A DNA stretch of 64,000 nucleotides from Amia ocellicauda. Its lineage: Eukaryota > Chordata > Actinopteri > Amiiformes > Amiidae. The stretch lies in assembly GCF_036373705.1 (NCBI RefSeq), contig NC_089864.1, forward strand, positions 13,922,001 through 13,986,000, given 5' to 3'. Numbering within the stretch: position 1 is the stretch's first letter; each line of letters opens with the position of its first letter. The translations under genes were made by a program, and so were the position numbers. Positions 51,191 through 62,003 of the stretch are shown here, piece by piece. The notes under the pieces are model-generated. The model was not told the origin of the DNA and searched no databases. It saw only the letters and a list, made by a program, of their open reading frames with translations.

Positions 51191-52849
51191 TGGACCATTG
51201 GTACACATAAGATGTAAGTGCATAACGTCATTAGATTATTTTAATAAGAGATGATCAGACAATTACAGAAACAGTATCAACCATATTTCCCCAATACTTG
51301 CTTGGACCTGGTTTTATCTACCCTTAAAGCACAGTGCTGCTTGTTCATACTAAAATAGCGAGGTCTAAATAGATTCGCACAAGGACAGAATATCTCTATC
51401 TGGTGACAAACAAACAATTTGATCAGGACCTGTTTTCATGAGGAGGTTCTGTTCACATTTGACAATTGACAATTTGACATATAAACCAATGTATTATGAA
51501 TCACATGAAGATCCTGTAAAATTCTATCCAAACACACAGACATTGATATACAGGCAGTATCTTGCCAAGACTGGATTTTCTGTCTGGGTCTATTCTGTGC
51601 CAGCACTTTCACTGCACATATTTTATTGGACTATTAAAAACATCTGTTACAACTTTATTTTATTGGTAGCAGTGAAGCAAAACTACATAAGCAGGTACTT
51701 TTAGGGCAGCAGTGCCTTGAAAGTTAAGGTCAAATAACTCAATGCTATACTATTACACAAAATAATAACACCTTTCTCTTTTTCCAAGATGAACGAAACC
51801 GTTATATTTCAGCTTAACATTTGACATGATTGTAGACAAAACAATATTTATTCTTCCTTTGAAAGAAATTTAGATGGAGTCTACTGAATTCAAATTGCGC
51901 ACTCTACACCTTAAAACATAAAAAACTAGTTCAAAGCAGTTTTCTACACAGTGTTGAAAATGAACAGAGCAGAGAAAGTAATCAATACAAGGTACAAGTT
52001 CCCGGACACAAATATGTCTTCAATCTTTCCTCCTTAAGCTATACAGCCTTAACGTCAAACAACAGATGCAGTGCAGAGAACTTGGGAGCTTGTAGCTGTC
52101 TCGAGGGGGTGAGGCGATAATCATGTTGTTTGCCCCTCTGTTCATTAAGGCCTTGTTAATGCTTTCTTATGTCAAATGCTAATTATCTCACGGCAGCACA
52201 CAAGGATTGTCCGCGCCTGAGCAATTACCAGCCTAGCATCAACAGGTTACACGAGGGAAGCTAAGCAAATGGATCAGGCAAACACACTGACACAGCTCCG
52301 CGAGGTCTCATCCATGCATTTCTCTTGGCTGTGAATAATTAAGAGAGTATGTTATACAACGTTTCAAAATAAAAAGTTTGCTTGTTTTAGTCTGATATTG
52401 TGCTGCCTGCTCTTCAAAGGGAAAATCTTTTATTGTGCTGGAAAAGTAAAGCAGCCAAAAGGCATGCAAACGCTCTCGTTAAATGACGCTGGAATAAACA
52501 TGTGCATTAAAAAAGATTCAGTTCCCTTTCAATGTAGACGTGGTAGTTAATCCTTTCCATGCCGTAAGCTCCCCGGTTCATAAAAGGGGTTATGTAAGGC
52601 TTTATTGAATGCCAGGGTGGTTCTCCACGTTAAATGTCACACATTTTAAAAAGGAACTGGAAAAAAAAATTATACTCAAAAGATTACAAGCTTAAGGCAT
52701 TACAATGGCAAACATTCTCATCGTGCTATCACTGAAGTGCCAGATTAGTGCAAAGCACCAATACCTGTATCATTTCTTGCATGCTTCCACCTCAATGTAC
52801 TGGAGGAGATAAAGACACAAGTCATAGCACAGCAAGCTAATGGACCCAG
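51191..52849. other. Intergenic spacer, possible conserved noncoding DNA
   Basis: No gene. The segment 52085-52345 has TAATTA/ATTAAG motifs in a high-complexity background and no repeat signature, typical of vertebrate conserved enhancers. Confidence 0.4.
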
Positions 52850-53465
52850 CAGCCACTGACTGCATCATTACCGTGAAACGCCTAAGGCAGCACTACAGGA
52901 GACAGGAAGGACAGCTGATTGTCCTCGCAGTGGCTGACCATGTGTAACAACACCTGCACAGGATCGGTACATCCTAATATCACACCTGCGGGACAGGTAC
53001 AGGATGGCAACAACAACTGCCCAAGTTTCACCAGGAACGCACAATCCCTCCATCAGTGCTCAGACTGTGCGCAATAGGCTGAGAGAAGCTGGACTGAGGG
53101 CTTGCAGGCCTGTTGTAAGGCAGGTCCTTACCAGACATCACCGGCAACAGCGTCGCCTATGGGTACAAACCCACTTTCACTGGACGTGATTTCCTGCAAG
53201 ACAGGAATGTCAGTGTGCTGCCATGGCCAGCGAAGAGCCCAGATCTTAATCCCATTGAGCACGTCTGGGACCTGTTGGATCGGAGGGTGAGGGATAGGGC
53301 CATTCCTCCAGAAATGTCTGGGAACTTGCAAGTGCCTTGGTGGAAGAGAGGGGTAACATCTCACAGCAAGAACTGACAAATCTGGTGCAGCCCATGAGGA
53401 GGAGATGCACTGCAGGACTTAATGCAGCTGCTGGCCACCCAGATACTGACTGTGACTTTTGATTT
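52850..53465 (+). mobile_element. Internally deleted Tc1-like transposon
   Basis: Reads as an N-terminal Tc1 transposase part (53004-53186: ISAQTVRNRLREAGLRACRP preceded by AQDRYI at 52950) joined at about 53187 to the C-terminal part (RDFLQDRNVSVLPWPAKSPD, then LNPIEHVWDLLDRRV). The middle of the catalytic domain, with the first two DDE aspartates, is missing, and the joint is out of frame. Terminal repeats were not identified, so the outer limits are approximate. It is a non-autonomous, probably dead copy. Confidence 0.8.
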
Positions 53466-55934
53466 TGACCCCCCCATCTTCATGAATAGCTGTGTGAGGA
53501 TGTTCCTTCTGTCCTTCTTTTCCAACCCCCAGTTTATGTCCCATTATTTCCCAATTGTGATACGATATCTTAAAACATGTTCACCTTTAAGCATGTAGCA
53601 TTTCTTTCCCAACATTTTAAACACACTTTATTCGGGAGCAAAACAATGTGAAAACCAAACTGCGTGTAACATTTCTTAGAAACAATCAAGCCTTTTGCAT
53701 ACGAGAGAAACTTGTCTAGTCCCAGGATTTAAATATCATGGCTTGGTTTTCTGACAGAGCTGTTTATGGTTACTGTCCACAAACCCACTATGGTTTAGTA
53801 AAGACATTTATATCCTTTGTATCTGGGAGTTGTGCACATACAAACACACAAAACTCATACAATCCACGCCTTTGCTTCACCTAGATTCATTCCACTTTCT
53901 GCTTCCCTTTCAGTGAAGCCCTAACCCCTCCGAGTATACTTATTAGTTTCTGTAATTAATCCGCTCATTTTTCACCGAATCTTAAAGTCAAGGGCATGGC
54001 ATTTGATATTTTAATTAAAGAAGAAGAAAAAGTTGGTGTCGGTGAATTAAGTCAACATTTATGACCCTTTGAATCGGATCATTTAAACTCACTTAACCCC
54101 TAATTAATCTACATTTCTTTCTTTAACCATCGAGTTTCTAGTTTAATTAAATGAAACAGACAAGAACACGAAATGCTATGTCCTGACTGATCCCAGAATG
54201 TTACAATAGATTTACATTTTATACAAGTTTGTACTTTAAACAAATGAAAAGCTCACATGTATCCGTAGCTCAAAATAACCCAAATGTATATTAGTTTACT
54301 ATGATCTTTTGTATTTATCAATGATGCCCATTTTGGGCCTTCATTTAAGACCGTGCCTGTAAATACGGGGTGAAAACAATGAATGAGAATTTAATTTGAT
54401 ATATAGGATATTTATGCAAATGCAGCAACTTTAGCAAATCAGTCCCTAAGTCAGCTGTAAACAATTAAGAGTGTGTTTTTCAAATACAATCCATGTTTTC
54501 ATTGACTTTTCTGCAGTTTCACAGCTAAATAAACTAAAAAGATGCCTGTGACAGGGCAGAGAACATTTACCAAACATAAACTTGTCTCCTGAAACCAGAA
54601 GCATCACCGAATACAGCTGTAAGTTTTCACATCCTTCGCAAAACATAGAAATCCTCGTCCTATTATATTACATCATGCTAATTTATATTACATGTGACAC
54701 AGTACCCGTTTGAGTCGCGGTTTTCTCACAGTCTGTAAACGATGCAGAGCCAATGTACATATGCATTACTGGCGCCGTACTGGATGCTTGTGAAGGTATG
54801 CAGCGAATGACATCAAAGAGTATATGAGGCGAAACAGATTGTGGAAAATTTGGAAAGCAAGAGTCCCGAGCATCAGAAAACACTCTTTCATGTCCTCCGA
54901 GGCCCCCCAGGGGTGCGGACACCTAATTAGAACAGATCTCAACACCCTGAGCTTTGCCTCATTATAGCCAAGAGGGCCACTGCTTTCCGACATAAAAAAT
55001 GAGAGATGAAAATCCTGACTCCTTTCGTATGAAGGCAACATCTGAGAGAAAGACTAAAGGGAGACTAGTAGCTGTAGAGTAGTTAACCAGGCCCTTTGCA
55101 GTGCTCGAGTTGCAGAGAAATGGATGCACTTACCTCCTCTTCATACATTATCTAGAGGCTCTTGTTCTTTGAATTTACAACCTCATTAAAACCCTATTAA
55201 GTGTTACCATTATTTTTAATTACTGCTGCTTCAATCGAGCTTGCTGTCTCATAAACAAACGCAATTCCTAATTACTACAAAGAGGCCCCTGGGATTGTGC
55301 ATGGGGTAACACATCATCATCCTCAAAAGTGGTGGACCCAATTCCAGTGTTGAGGTTTCTACTGACATGGCTTGAGGATGCTGGGAAATCAATAAACAAA
55401 CGGCACACTGATGAGTAGAACAGGCTTAAAGGCCTCCTTTGAGATGCTATAGGACGTAGATATCAAAACTTTTATTTGACTCTACAATGGCTACTGAGAA
55501 GTGAATACAGGAATACTGTAATGAGAATGGATTAGTCAATCCATTTGTAGGCCACGAAAAGCAACATTATAGTAGTCCAGGCATCAAATATTCATCAATG
55601 CTGTGGAAGAGAGCTGATAAAGATCTCGGGTTGATTTTGTTTAGGTGGAATAAAAATACTTTGTGGACGATCAATTAGGTTAGCAATTGGATGGATGGAT
55701 GGAATGAGGAGACATTTTCAACTTTGGCAACACATTCAACTACTTACAAAAAAAAAAAGAAGAAAGCATAAGAAGAAAAGTTGAAGAAAGAAGCGCAAGA
55801 AGAAAAGGTGTCAGGACATCATACTCAAATAGGTACCACAACAAGGTGACTGCACTTTTTGAGCCACATGACACTGAAACAAAAACACACTACAAAATTA
55901 AGACCCTTATATTTTACGGTTGCTGTATTACAAG
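53466..55934. other. Intergenic spacer, possible conserved noncoding DNA
   Basis: No gene. The segments 53930-54140, 54760-55045 and 55090-55290 have high-complexity sequence with repeated AATTA/TTAATTA motifs, looking more like conserved noncoding elements than transposon debris. 55690-55705 holds a short GGAT tract. A weak match to the LINE tail at 51.1 kb occurs near 55390-55440. Confidence 0.4.
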
Positions 55935-57863
55935 CAGAGCCCGACCAATACAGGTTTTTTGGGTCCGATACCAACCGATTATTTGGGAGCAAAATTTCCT
56001 GATTTACTGATATATCTGTCGATACTGACTTCTTTTGTTAGCATGCAAAACAGACATTTTCTAGCATGGATCCCTCAAATCTTTGAGAGAAATTGTGTAA
56101 AATATGCACTGAAGGCAGGATTTTTACATTTTACAAAATAAACTTAACATTCATCTTCATCATAAATAACAACCATGAATCAAACATTGTAAAAATAAAT
56201 TAAAATTAATTAGAATAAGGGAGAATAAAGGAAAAATATAAAAATATGAATGTTCTATAAATTAGAACAAAAAGATAGTGTAAAGTGCTGGTCTGGCTTA
56301 TATTTGCATTTTACAGGCTTCAGGTTCTCAAGTCCTGCTCAGAGCTCAATACTGTCGATCCAACAGGGGCAGGTTATAGCGCAGGTAGCACAGCACATCT
56401 GCATTTATTTAAGAAAAAGTGTAACTTATTTAATATGTATGTTAAACGTATTGCAATACGAATCATACGCAAAACACAATGTAGGATTTGAAATAGTTTT
56501 ATAAATCTATAGTTCTGGTTTTATCCAACATTGTCTGAGAGATGCGTTTTTCACTCATTTTCTTTAGATGTTTTACTGTGAGATTGGAGACAGTTTTTGT
56601 CTGCTGATATCCAAGTCAACATCTTGTAAGAGAATTTGGAGATGCTTGGTTTTTCAGTCAATCTAAATAAATAGTTGAACTGAAAACTCATAGGTCAATT
56701 GGTTTCTCTTTTAAGATTCTTTTTAGAGGGAAGATGCGGTCAAGTCACAGATGTGCAATAATCATTTATTTTGACAAAAATAGGAAACTAATATCATTCA
56801 ATTATATTACTGAAAATAAGTAATATTAAGCTTCTGCTGGATTACAGTAAGAAACAGATAATACCCATTTTCTTCTTTCTCCTCACAGTACAGCTTATAG
56901 CCCAGTCTGGTCAAGCAGGAAGCGGTGTGTCTCTCTCTGTCTCTCCTCTCCAGCTCTGTCTTGTGTCTCGTTGCAGGATGAAGAAGTTAAGAGAACTCAA
57001 ATTCTCTTTGTTTTCCCTTTTATAAGGTTTCCTTCCAACCAATAGCATTTTGCCACCACCATGACTTGGGTGCCTTATGCTAAAGTAATCTAGAAGTGGG
57101 GGGTCATTTTGAATTTGGCTAGGAGCCAATCAGAGGACAGGTCCCTTTTGGTCTCTGGTCATAAAGATAGGGTTACCAGGGCTACCAGGGCTACCAGGGA
57201 ACTTAGATAAAAGGGAGGAGGTCTGTTTCCTCTACCAAACCAGATGGTATAGAATGTCCCATAGAAAAATATATTCTAACAAATAATATCTTACAATCTT
57301 CAGCGAACATTTACTGTTTTTCTTTATTTTAATTCCAATTGTGAATTTTGAAAAGTGTTTTTTTTCAGTGAAAATGCGCCTCTATACCACAATATACGGT
57401 AATCTTCAGTCATGACGAAAATAAACAATCAAAACCATGGATACTCAAATGCAGCACAGCTTTCAAAAACATTTTCTATTGATTACGAGTGTTTTAGTAA
57501 AACACGTTTATTGGTTTATGAGCCCCGTGTTTCTCAGTGGGGGTGTGTTTGTTTCACCACGGTGCTCAGGAGTATGGTGTGCGAGAATCACTGGAGTCGG
57601 AAGCTTCCAGCGAAAACTGAAGCACCATAACCAAGTTAAAAAAGAATGGTAAATAATTATAATAACGACTGTAAAACCAAATAAACATGTATTTATTGTC
57701 TGAAGTCTGATGAAGGTTTTATGGTAACTTGAAAAAAATATTTAGACAATAGTTTGACAAAATATTTCAGTGCATCGGTGGAATATGTGCCGATACAGAT
57801 ATTTCTGTAAAAGGCAGATGTCCGCCAATAAAATCGGTTCTCCGATATATCTGTCCAGCCTTA
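55935..57863. mobile_element. Non-autonomous hAT-type DNA transposon
   Basis: The left end CAGAGCCCGACCAATACAGG and the right end (read inward AAGGCTGGACAGATATATCG) are the paired termini of a hAT-like family common in fish, whose subterminal regions are full of CCGATA/TATCGG. ATTACAAG (55927-55934) and ATCACAAG (57864-57871) flank it, an 8-bp target duplication with one mismatch, as expected of hAT. The 1.93-kb interior contains no transposase-like frame, so it depends on another copy. The triplicated gctaccaggg near 57175-57200 is internal to it. Confidence 0.8.
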
Positions 57864-58023
57864 ATCACAAGGACAAATATATAGACAGAACAGACAGAAG
57901 AGAGACCGAATAACAGCAAAAAAATCCAGAAAAACACATGTCAAAAAAGTTATAAATTGATTTGCATGTTAATAAGGGAAATAAGTATTTGATCCCCTAT
58001 CAATCAGCAAGATTTCTGGCTCC

Positions 58024-58120
58024 CAGGTGTCTTTTATACAGGTAACGAGTTGAGATTAGGAGCACTCTCTTAAAGGGAGTGCTCCTAATCTCAGCTCGTT
58101 ACCTGTATAAAAGACACCTG
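58024..58120. repeat. 97-bp near-perfect hairpin inside the Tc1 element
   Basis: Two 44-bp arms (58024-58067 and 58077-58120) are reverse complements with a single mismatch (gagttgag against ctcagctc), separated by a 9-base loop. It sits between the left terminal repeat and the transposase ATG, starting CAGGTGTCTTTTATACAGG. Confidence 0.88.
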
Positions 58121-58162
58121 TCCACAGAAGCAATCAATCAATCAGATTCCAAACTCTCCAAC

Positions 58163-59173
58163 ATGGCCAAGACCAAAGAGCTGTCCAAGGATGTCAGGGA
58201 CAAGACTGTAGACCTACACAAGGCTGGAATGGGCTACAAGACCATCACCAAGTAGCTTGGTGAGAAGGTGACAACAGTTGGTGCGATTATTCGCAAATGG
58301 AAGAAACACAAAATAACTGTCAGTCTCCCTCGGTCTGGGGCTCCATGCAAGATCTCACCTCGTGGAGTTTCAATGATCATGAGAACGGTGAGGAATCAGC
58401 CCAGAACTACACGGGAGGATCTTGTTAATGATCTCAAGGCAGCTGGGACCATAGTCACCAAGAAAACAATTGGTAACACACTACGCCGTGAAGGACTGAA
58501 ATCCTGCAGCGCCCGCAAGGTCCCCCTGCTCAAGAAAGCACATGTACAGGCCCGTCTGAAGTTTGCCAATGAACATCTGAATGATTCAGAAGAGAACTGG
58601 ATGAAAGTGGTCCCAGATGAGACCAAAATCAAGCTCTTTGGCATCAACTCAACTCGCCGTGTTTGGAGGAGGAGGAATGACCCCAAGAACACCATCCCCA
58701 CCATCAAACATGGAGGTGGAAACATTATGCTTTGGGGGTGTTTTTCTGCTAAGGGGACAGGACAACTGCACCGCATCAAAGGGACGATGGACGGGGCCAT
58801 GTACCATCACATCTTGGGTGAGAACCTCCTTCACTCAGCCAGGGCATTGAAAATGGGTCGTGGATGGGTATTCCAGCATGACAATGACCCAAAACACACA
58901 GCCAAGGCAACAAAGGAGTGGCTCAAGAAGAAGCACATTAAGGTCCTGGAGTGGCCTAGCCAGTCTCCAGACCTTAATCCCATAGGAAATCTGTGGAGGG
59001 AGCTGAAGGTTCGAGTTGCCAAAAGTCAACCTTGAAACCTTAATGACTTGGAGAGGATCTGCAAAGAGGAGTGGGACAAAATCCCTCCTGAGATGTGTGC
59101 AAACCTGGTGGCCAACTACAAGAAACATCTGACCTCTGTGATTGCCAACAAGGGTTTTGCCACCAAGTACTAA
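58163..59173 (+). pseudogene. Tc1-like transposase pseudogene
   Basis: The frame starts [20 protein letters not shown] and ends NKGFATKY before TAA, 336 codons. This is the size of a complete Tc1 transposase: N-terminal paired-type helix-turn-helix domain, linker and DDE domain. It is interrupted by TAG at 58253-58255 (codon 31) and TGA at 59033-59035 (codon 291). The aspartate motifs PDETKI and FQHDNDPKH are present, but the motif around the third catalytic residue reads NPIGNLW where Tc1 elements have Glu (codon 275, GGA). The longest uninterrupted piece is about 255 codons. Both stops look like C-to-T changes. The protein would be inactive. Confidence 0.9.
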
Positions 59174-59501
59174 GTCGAAGGGGTCAAATACTTATTTCCC
59201 TCATTAACATGCAAATCAATTTATAACTTTTTTGAAAAGCGTTTTTCTGGATTTCTTTGTTGTTATTCTGTCTCTCACTGTTAAAATACACCTACCATTA
59301 AAATGATAGACTGATCATTTCTTTGTCAGTGGGCAAACGTACAAAATCAGCAGGTGATCAAATACTTTCCCCCCCCCCCCCACTGTGTGTGTATATAATA
59401 TATATGTGTGTTGTGTATACAGTGATAAACGGCCAACACTCAGTGATGTGTATAAAAAAAAAAGTGACGGGCACAGACTGTTCTCGTGTAATACCAAATG
59501 T

Positions 59502-59507
59502 TTTATT
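59502..59507 (-). terminator. DERA: Probable polyadenylation signal of DERA
   Basis: AATAAA on the minus strand, about 800 nt after the DERA stop and about 115 bp before the Tc1 right end. The 3' UTR would span roughly 59480-60301. Other weaker hexamers lie closer to the stop. Confidence 0.45.
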
Positions 59508-60301
59508 GATTTCTAAAACAGAATTGTGGACCAATAAATACAGCAATAATAATTATGTGAGAATAGACTGTTTTAATTAATTAATTGTGGCTGAATTTGT
59601 ACAATGATTTCAATGTTTTCACATGAATCACTGTAATTTCTTTACTGTAACATATCTAATATCAAAACATAACATTAAACATTAGGTAACAAAATGAAAA
59701 TGTCATAAATAATACTTTACCAGTTCAGAATTTAACCGTTTCAGCTAAGAAAAATATTTTGTGTATAGTAGCACCAGTATAGTAGCCAAAAAATATGGGG
59801 AAAAAAATGCGGATGGAATGTCTATCTAGCCGTTTTATAAAATAAATTCTTTCAGGGTTCATATCAGGGCTGACTTTCAAAGAACAGGTTTCTTTCATCG
59901 AGGGTCTACCAGGTTCGGGTTCTTCAAGGCACAAATTAAACTATAATTGCTATATTCAGATATGCACGCTGTAGTCATGGACATTAAATTAAAAGAATCT
60001 GGATGGCCAATCATTAATAGTGAATTAATGGACCAAGGCTCAACAATGCATCAACCTTGGTTTTATGAAAAGTCATTTTTTTTCCCCCCCAGTACGTTTT
60101 AATACGTATTCCCCTCTCTGACTATTACCCATTTTTATGTATTTGTAAAAAATTATATATATAAAGTAATTTTGTCTGTAGGATGGATGGTCTGTAATGA
60201 ACGAGAGCATTAATTTAGGCTACAGTTGGTGTAAGACCTATGTTCGTAGATTCGTAGTAGCTTCTACCACAAGGTTGACTGAGATTTCAAGCTGCTTGGA
60301 T
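59508..60301 (-). other. DERA: Probable DERA 3' untranslated region
   Basis: AT-rich sequence between the DERA stop codon and the candidate polyadenylation signal. No other gene is seen on either strand. Confidence 0.45.
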
Positions 60302-60358
60302 TCAGGCCATGGGCAACTCATAGTACGCTGGGTATCTTCCAGTCACGTAATGGTAGAT
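60302..60358 (-). CDS. DERA: DERA last coding exon
   Basis: A 57-bp exon missed by length-based searches. Acceptor CTTTCCTCAG, then 18 codons ending RYPAYYELPMA and TGA. In the family the C-terminal tail with its tyrosine helps the proton relay. Confidence 0.92.
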   Translation of the reverse strand: MYHYVTGRYPAYYELPMA

Positions 60359-62003
60359 CTGAGGAAAGACATTAAGAAAACTGTTGAAATCCCAAGGTGA
60401 TAGACTTAATTTCACAAACTGTCTAGCAACAGGAAGTATGGCCTTAAGTATTAACTGCCCTCATGACTTATTTATCCTCATTTCATCTTTCTTTTTAGGG
60501 ATATATGAAGTCAAACAAAAGGGGTAATAATGCACTAGTCCCTGTGAGACTGTGTGGAGATTGTTGAGGAGGAGTAAGTGCCCAACTGGAAATGCTGAGT
60601 CCCCTGCTTGCCATGAACTCAAAGGCAAGGACCTCCTTTAACTGGCTTGGTATTGAACAGAAAAGCCTTGACTCCTGTGCCTCTGGAAATATCTTATTCC
60701 CTTTCCCAGGAATACTGGATAGCTTCCGAAACATGTTCCTCAAACCCCAACTTACATGATTCATGAGAAATGTAATGCCATGTACTTCACAGTTTTAGTT
60801 TATTTTAGATGGGAAGACAAACCAGTTAATCAGAATGTCTGTAATGTGGGGGATCTTTAATTCTGACCAAAAAGACTGCTAAAGTCATTACATACATTCC
60901 ATATTTAGCGTCACGTGGTATAGAAAGTAGACTTGAATACTACAAGAAAATGTACAAGTCCAAATAAGGCACCCAACAGACTTTCTCTTTCTGAATGCAA
61001 CTGAAACAACTGGTTTATCCTGTTTAATGCAGGTGTAGGTGCTGTGCACACGTAGAATACATTACAGCTTTGCTCTACACTTCCATCTTCCACTGAATGG
61101 CAGCTTTAATCACTTCTTGATGGGAAACTGACCAGCTGTTTGTTTATTTACCTTACAAATGAAAAAATAATCATCAGTAAATTACACCGCCCTGTAGGAC
61201 GCAGATAAGCCGTAATACATAACAAGCATCAGGAAAATAGGCACTGATTGTTGTTGAGTTACTGATTAAGCTGTTGTCTCACACAGCTTTCCCTAAAATG
61301 TTTCATACATTTTTGCAAGTTTCTGAATTTCTAGAAATAAAATAGGGAAAAAAGCAAAGCACATCTGTGTATGAAGTCCAGCCTCAATACTGGTGTCAAT
61401 GTAACAAATCAAATCTATTTGCACTACACCCTGATTGCTTGAGAGGCCTTTTTCACTGTGTATTTGTTAAAAAAGAATCACAGTTGAGTGAGTAAGTTAT
61501 GAAAAAAAAAAATCGGTCACATAAAGGGTTGGGAGACTGACCTGCCGCTCGATGTCTGTCAGCAGAGAGCTGGCACCCAGACGAAAGAGATCCGCTCTCA
61601 GCCACTCGTCTCCCAGCTCCTCCTTCATCAGCGTCAGCCACACCAGGGACTCCTTGGCTGTGCGGATCCCTCCTGCAGGCTTGAAACCCACCTACAGAAA
61701 TCCAAAACACACTAAAAAGATGCAGGACCGCACCCCTGCACACCGACAAGCACTCAAGCAGTCTCTGACACTCCGGCTCAGTGAATTAATAATACTCAGG
61801 TGGAGTGTTCAGGGAAAATAAATTCAGGGAGGGATGAGACAATGCTGGAAACAGATCATAAATATTAATAGGACAGAAAACAACCAGTACCTTGTGACCA
61901 GTGCGCCGCAGGAAGTCCCGTATGGCCCTCACCATGACAATAGCAACTGGAAATGTTGCGTTGACCGTCTCCTTCCCAGTAGAGGTCTTTATGAAATCCG
62001 AAC
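60302..62003 (-). CDS. DERA: Deoxyribose-phosphate aldolase, C-terminal part (three exons)
   Basis: Exons 62003-61891, 61691-61542 and 60358-60302 join in phase to the last 106 residues; the upstream exons lie beyond base 64000. DERA is a cytosolic class I aldolase that splits 2-deoxyribose 5-phosphate to glyceraldehyde 3-phosphate and acetaldehyde in deoxynucleoside breakdown. The first exon carries SDFIKTSTGKETVNAT with the Schiff-base lysine (Lys218 in human). The second begins GFKPAGGIR with the second active-site lysine (Lys254 in human) and continues to GASSLLTDIERQ. The third encodes IYHYVTGRYPAYYELPMA and the stop. Each junction is GT-AG. The part present shows no lesion and is very close to human. 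It is convergent with SLC15A5. Confidence 0.95.
60359..61541 (-). other. DERA: DERA intron before the last exon
   Basis: 1.2 kb, AT-rich, with nothing recognisable. The intron at 61692-61890 is only 199 bp. Confidence 0.85.
61542..61691 (-). CDS. DERA: DERA penultimate coding exon
   Basis: 150 bp, acceptor TTTCTGTAG, donor CGGCAG|GTCAGT, phase 0 at both ends. It encodes the phosphate-binding GFKPAGGIR strand and the helices to DIERQ. Confidence 0.94.
61891..62003 (-). CDS. DERA: DERA antepenultimate coding exon
   Basis: 113 bp, acceptor TTGACAG, donor CACAAG|GTACTG. The first two bases complete a glycine. It encodes the catalytic SDFIKTSTG strand and the following helix. Confidence 0.94.

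Larger units (their letters stand above)
57890..59386 (+). mobile_element. Nearly full-length but inactive Tc1-like transposon
   Basis: Inner inverted repeats at about 57920-58000 and 59180-59260 match almost perfectly (AAAAAGTTATAAATTGATTT and the GGGAAATAAGTATTTGA block). The right end runs on for about 120 bp to CCCCACTGT before a TG/TA tract. The left outer repeat is missing beyond about 57890, next to the hAT target site. The interior holds the transposase gene and a 97-bp hairpin. This family is shared, nearly identical, among distant fishes, so its likeness to other genomes may reflect horizontal transfer. Confidence 0.88.

Noticed and set aside
57175..57200. Three short direct repeats of gctaccaggg, considered as a repeat array
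   Set aside because: Back-to-back units without spacers inside a hAT element; it is a small tandem repeat and not CRISPR.
58396..58800. 134-codon minus-strand frame over the Tc1 transposase
   Set aside because: It is a shadow of the transposase reading frame on the other strand.
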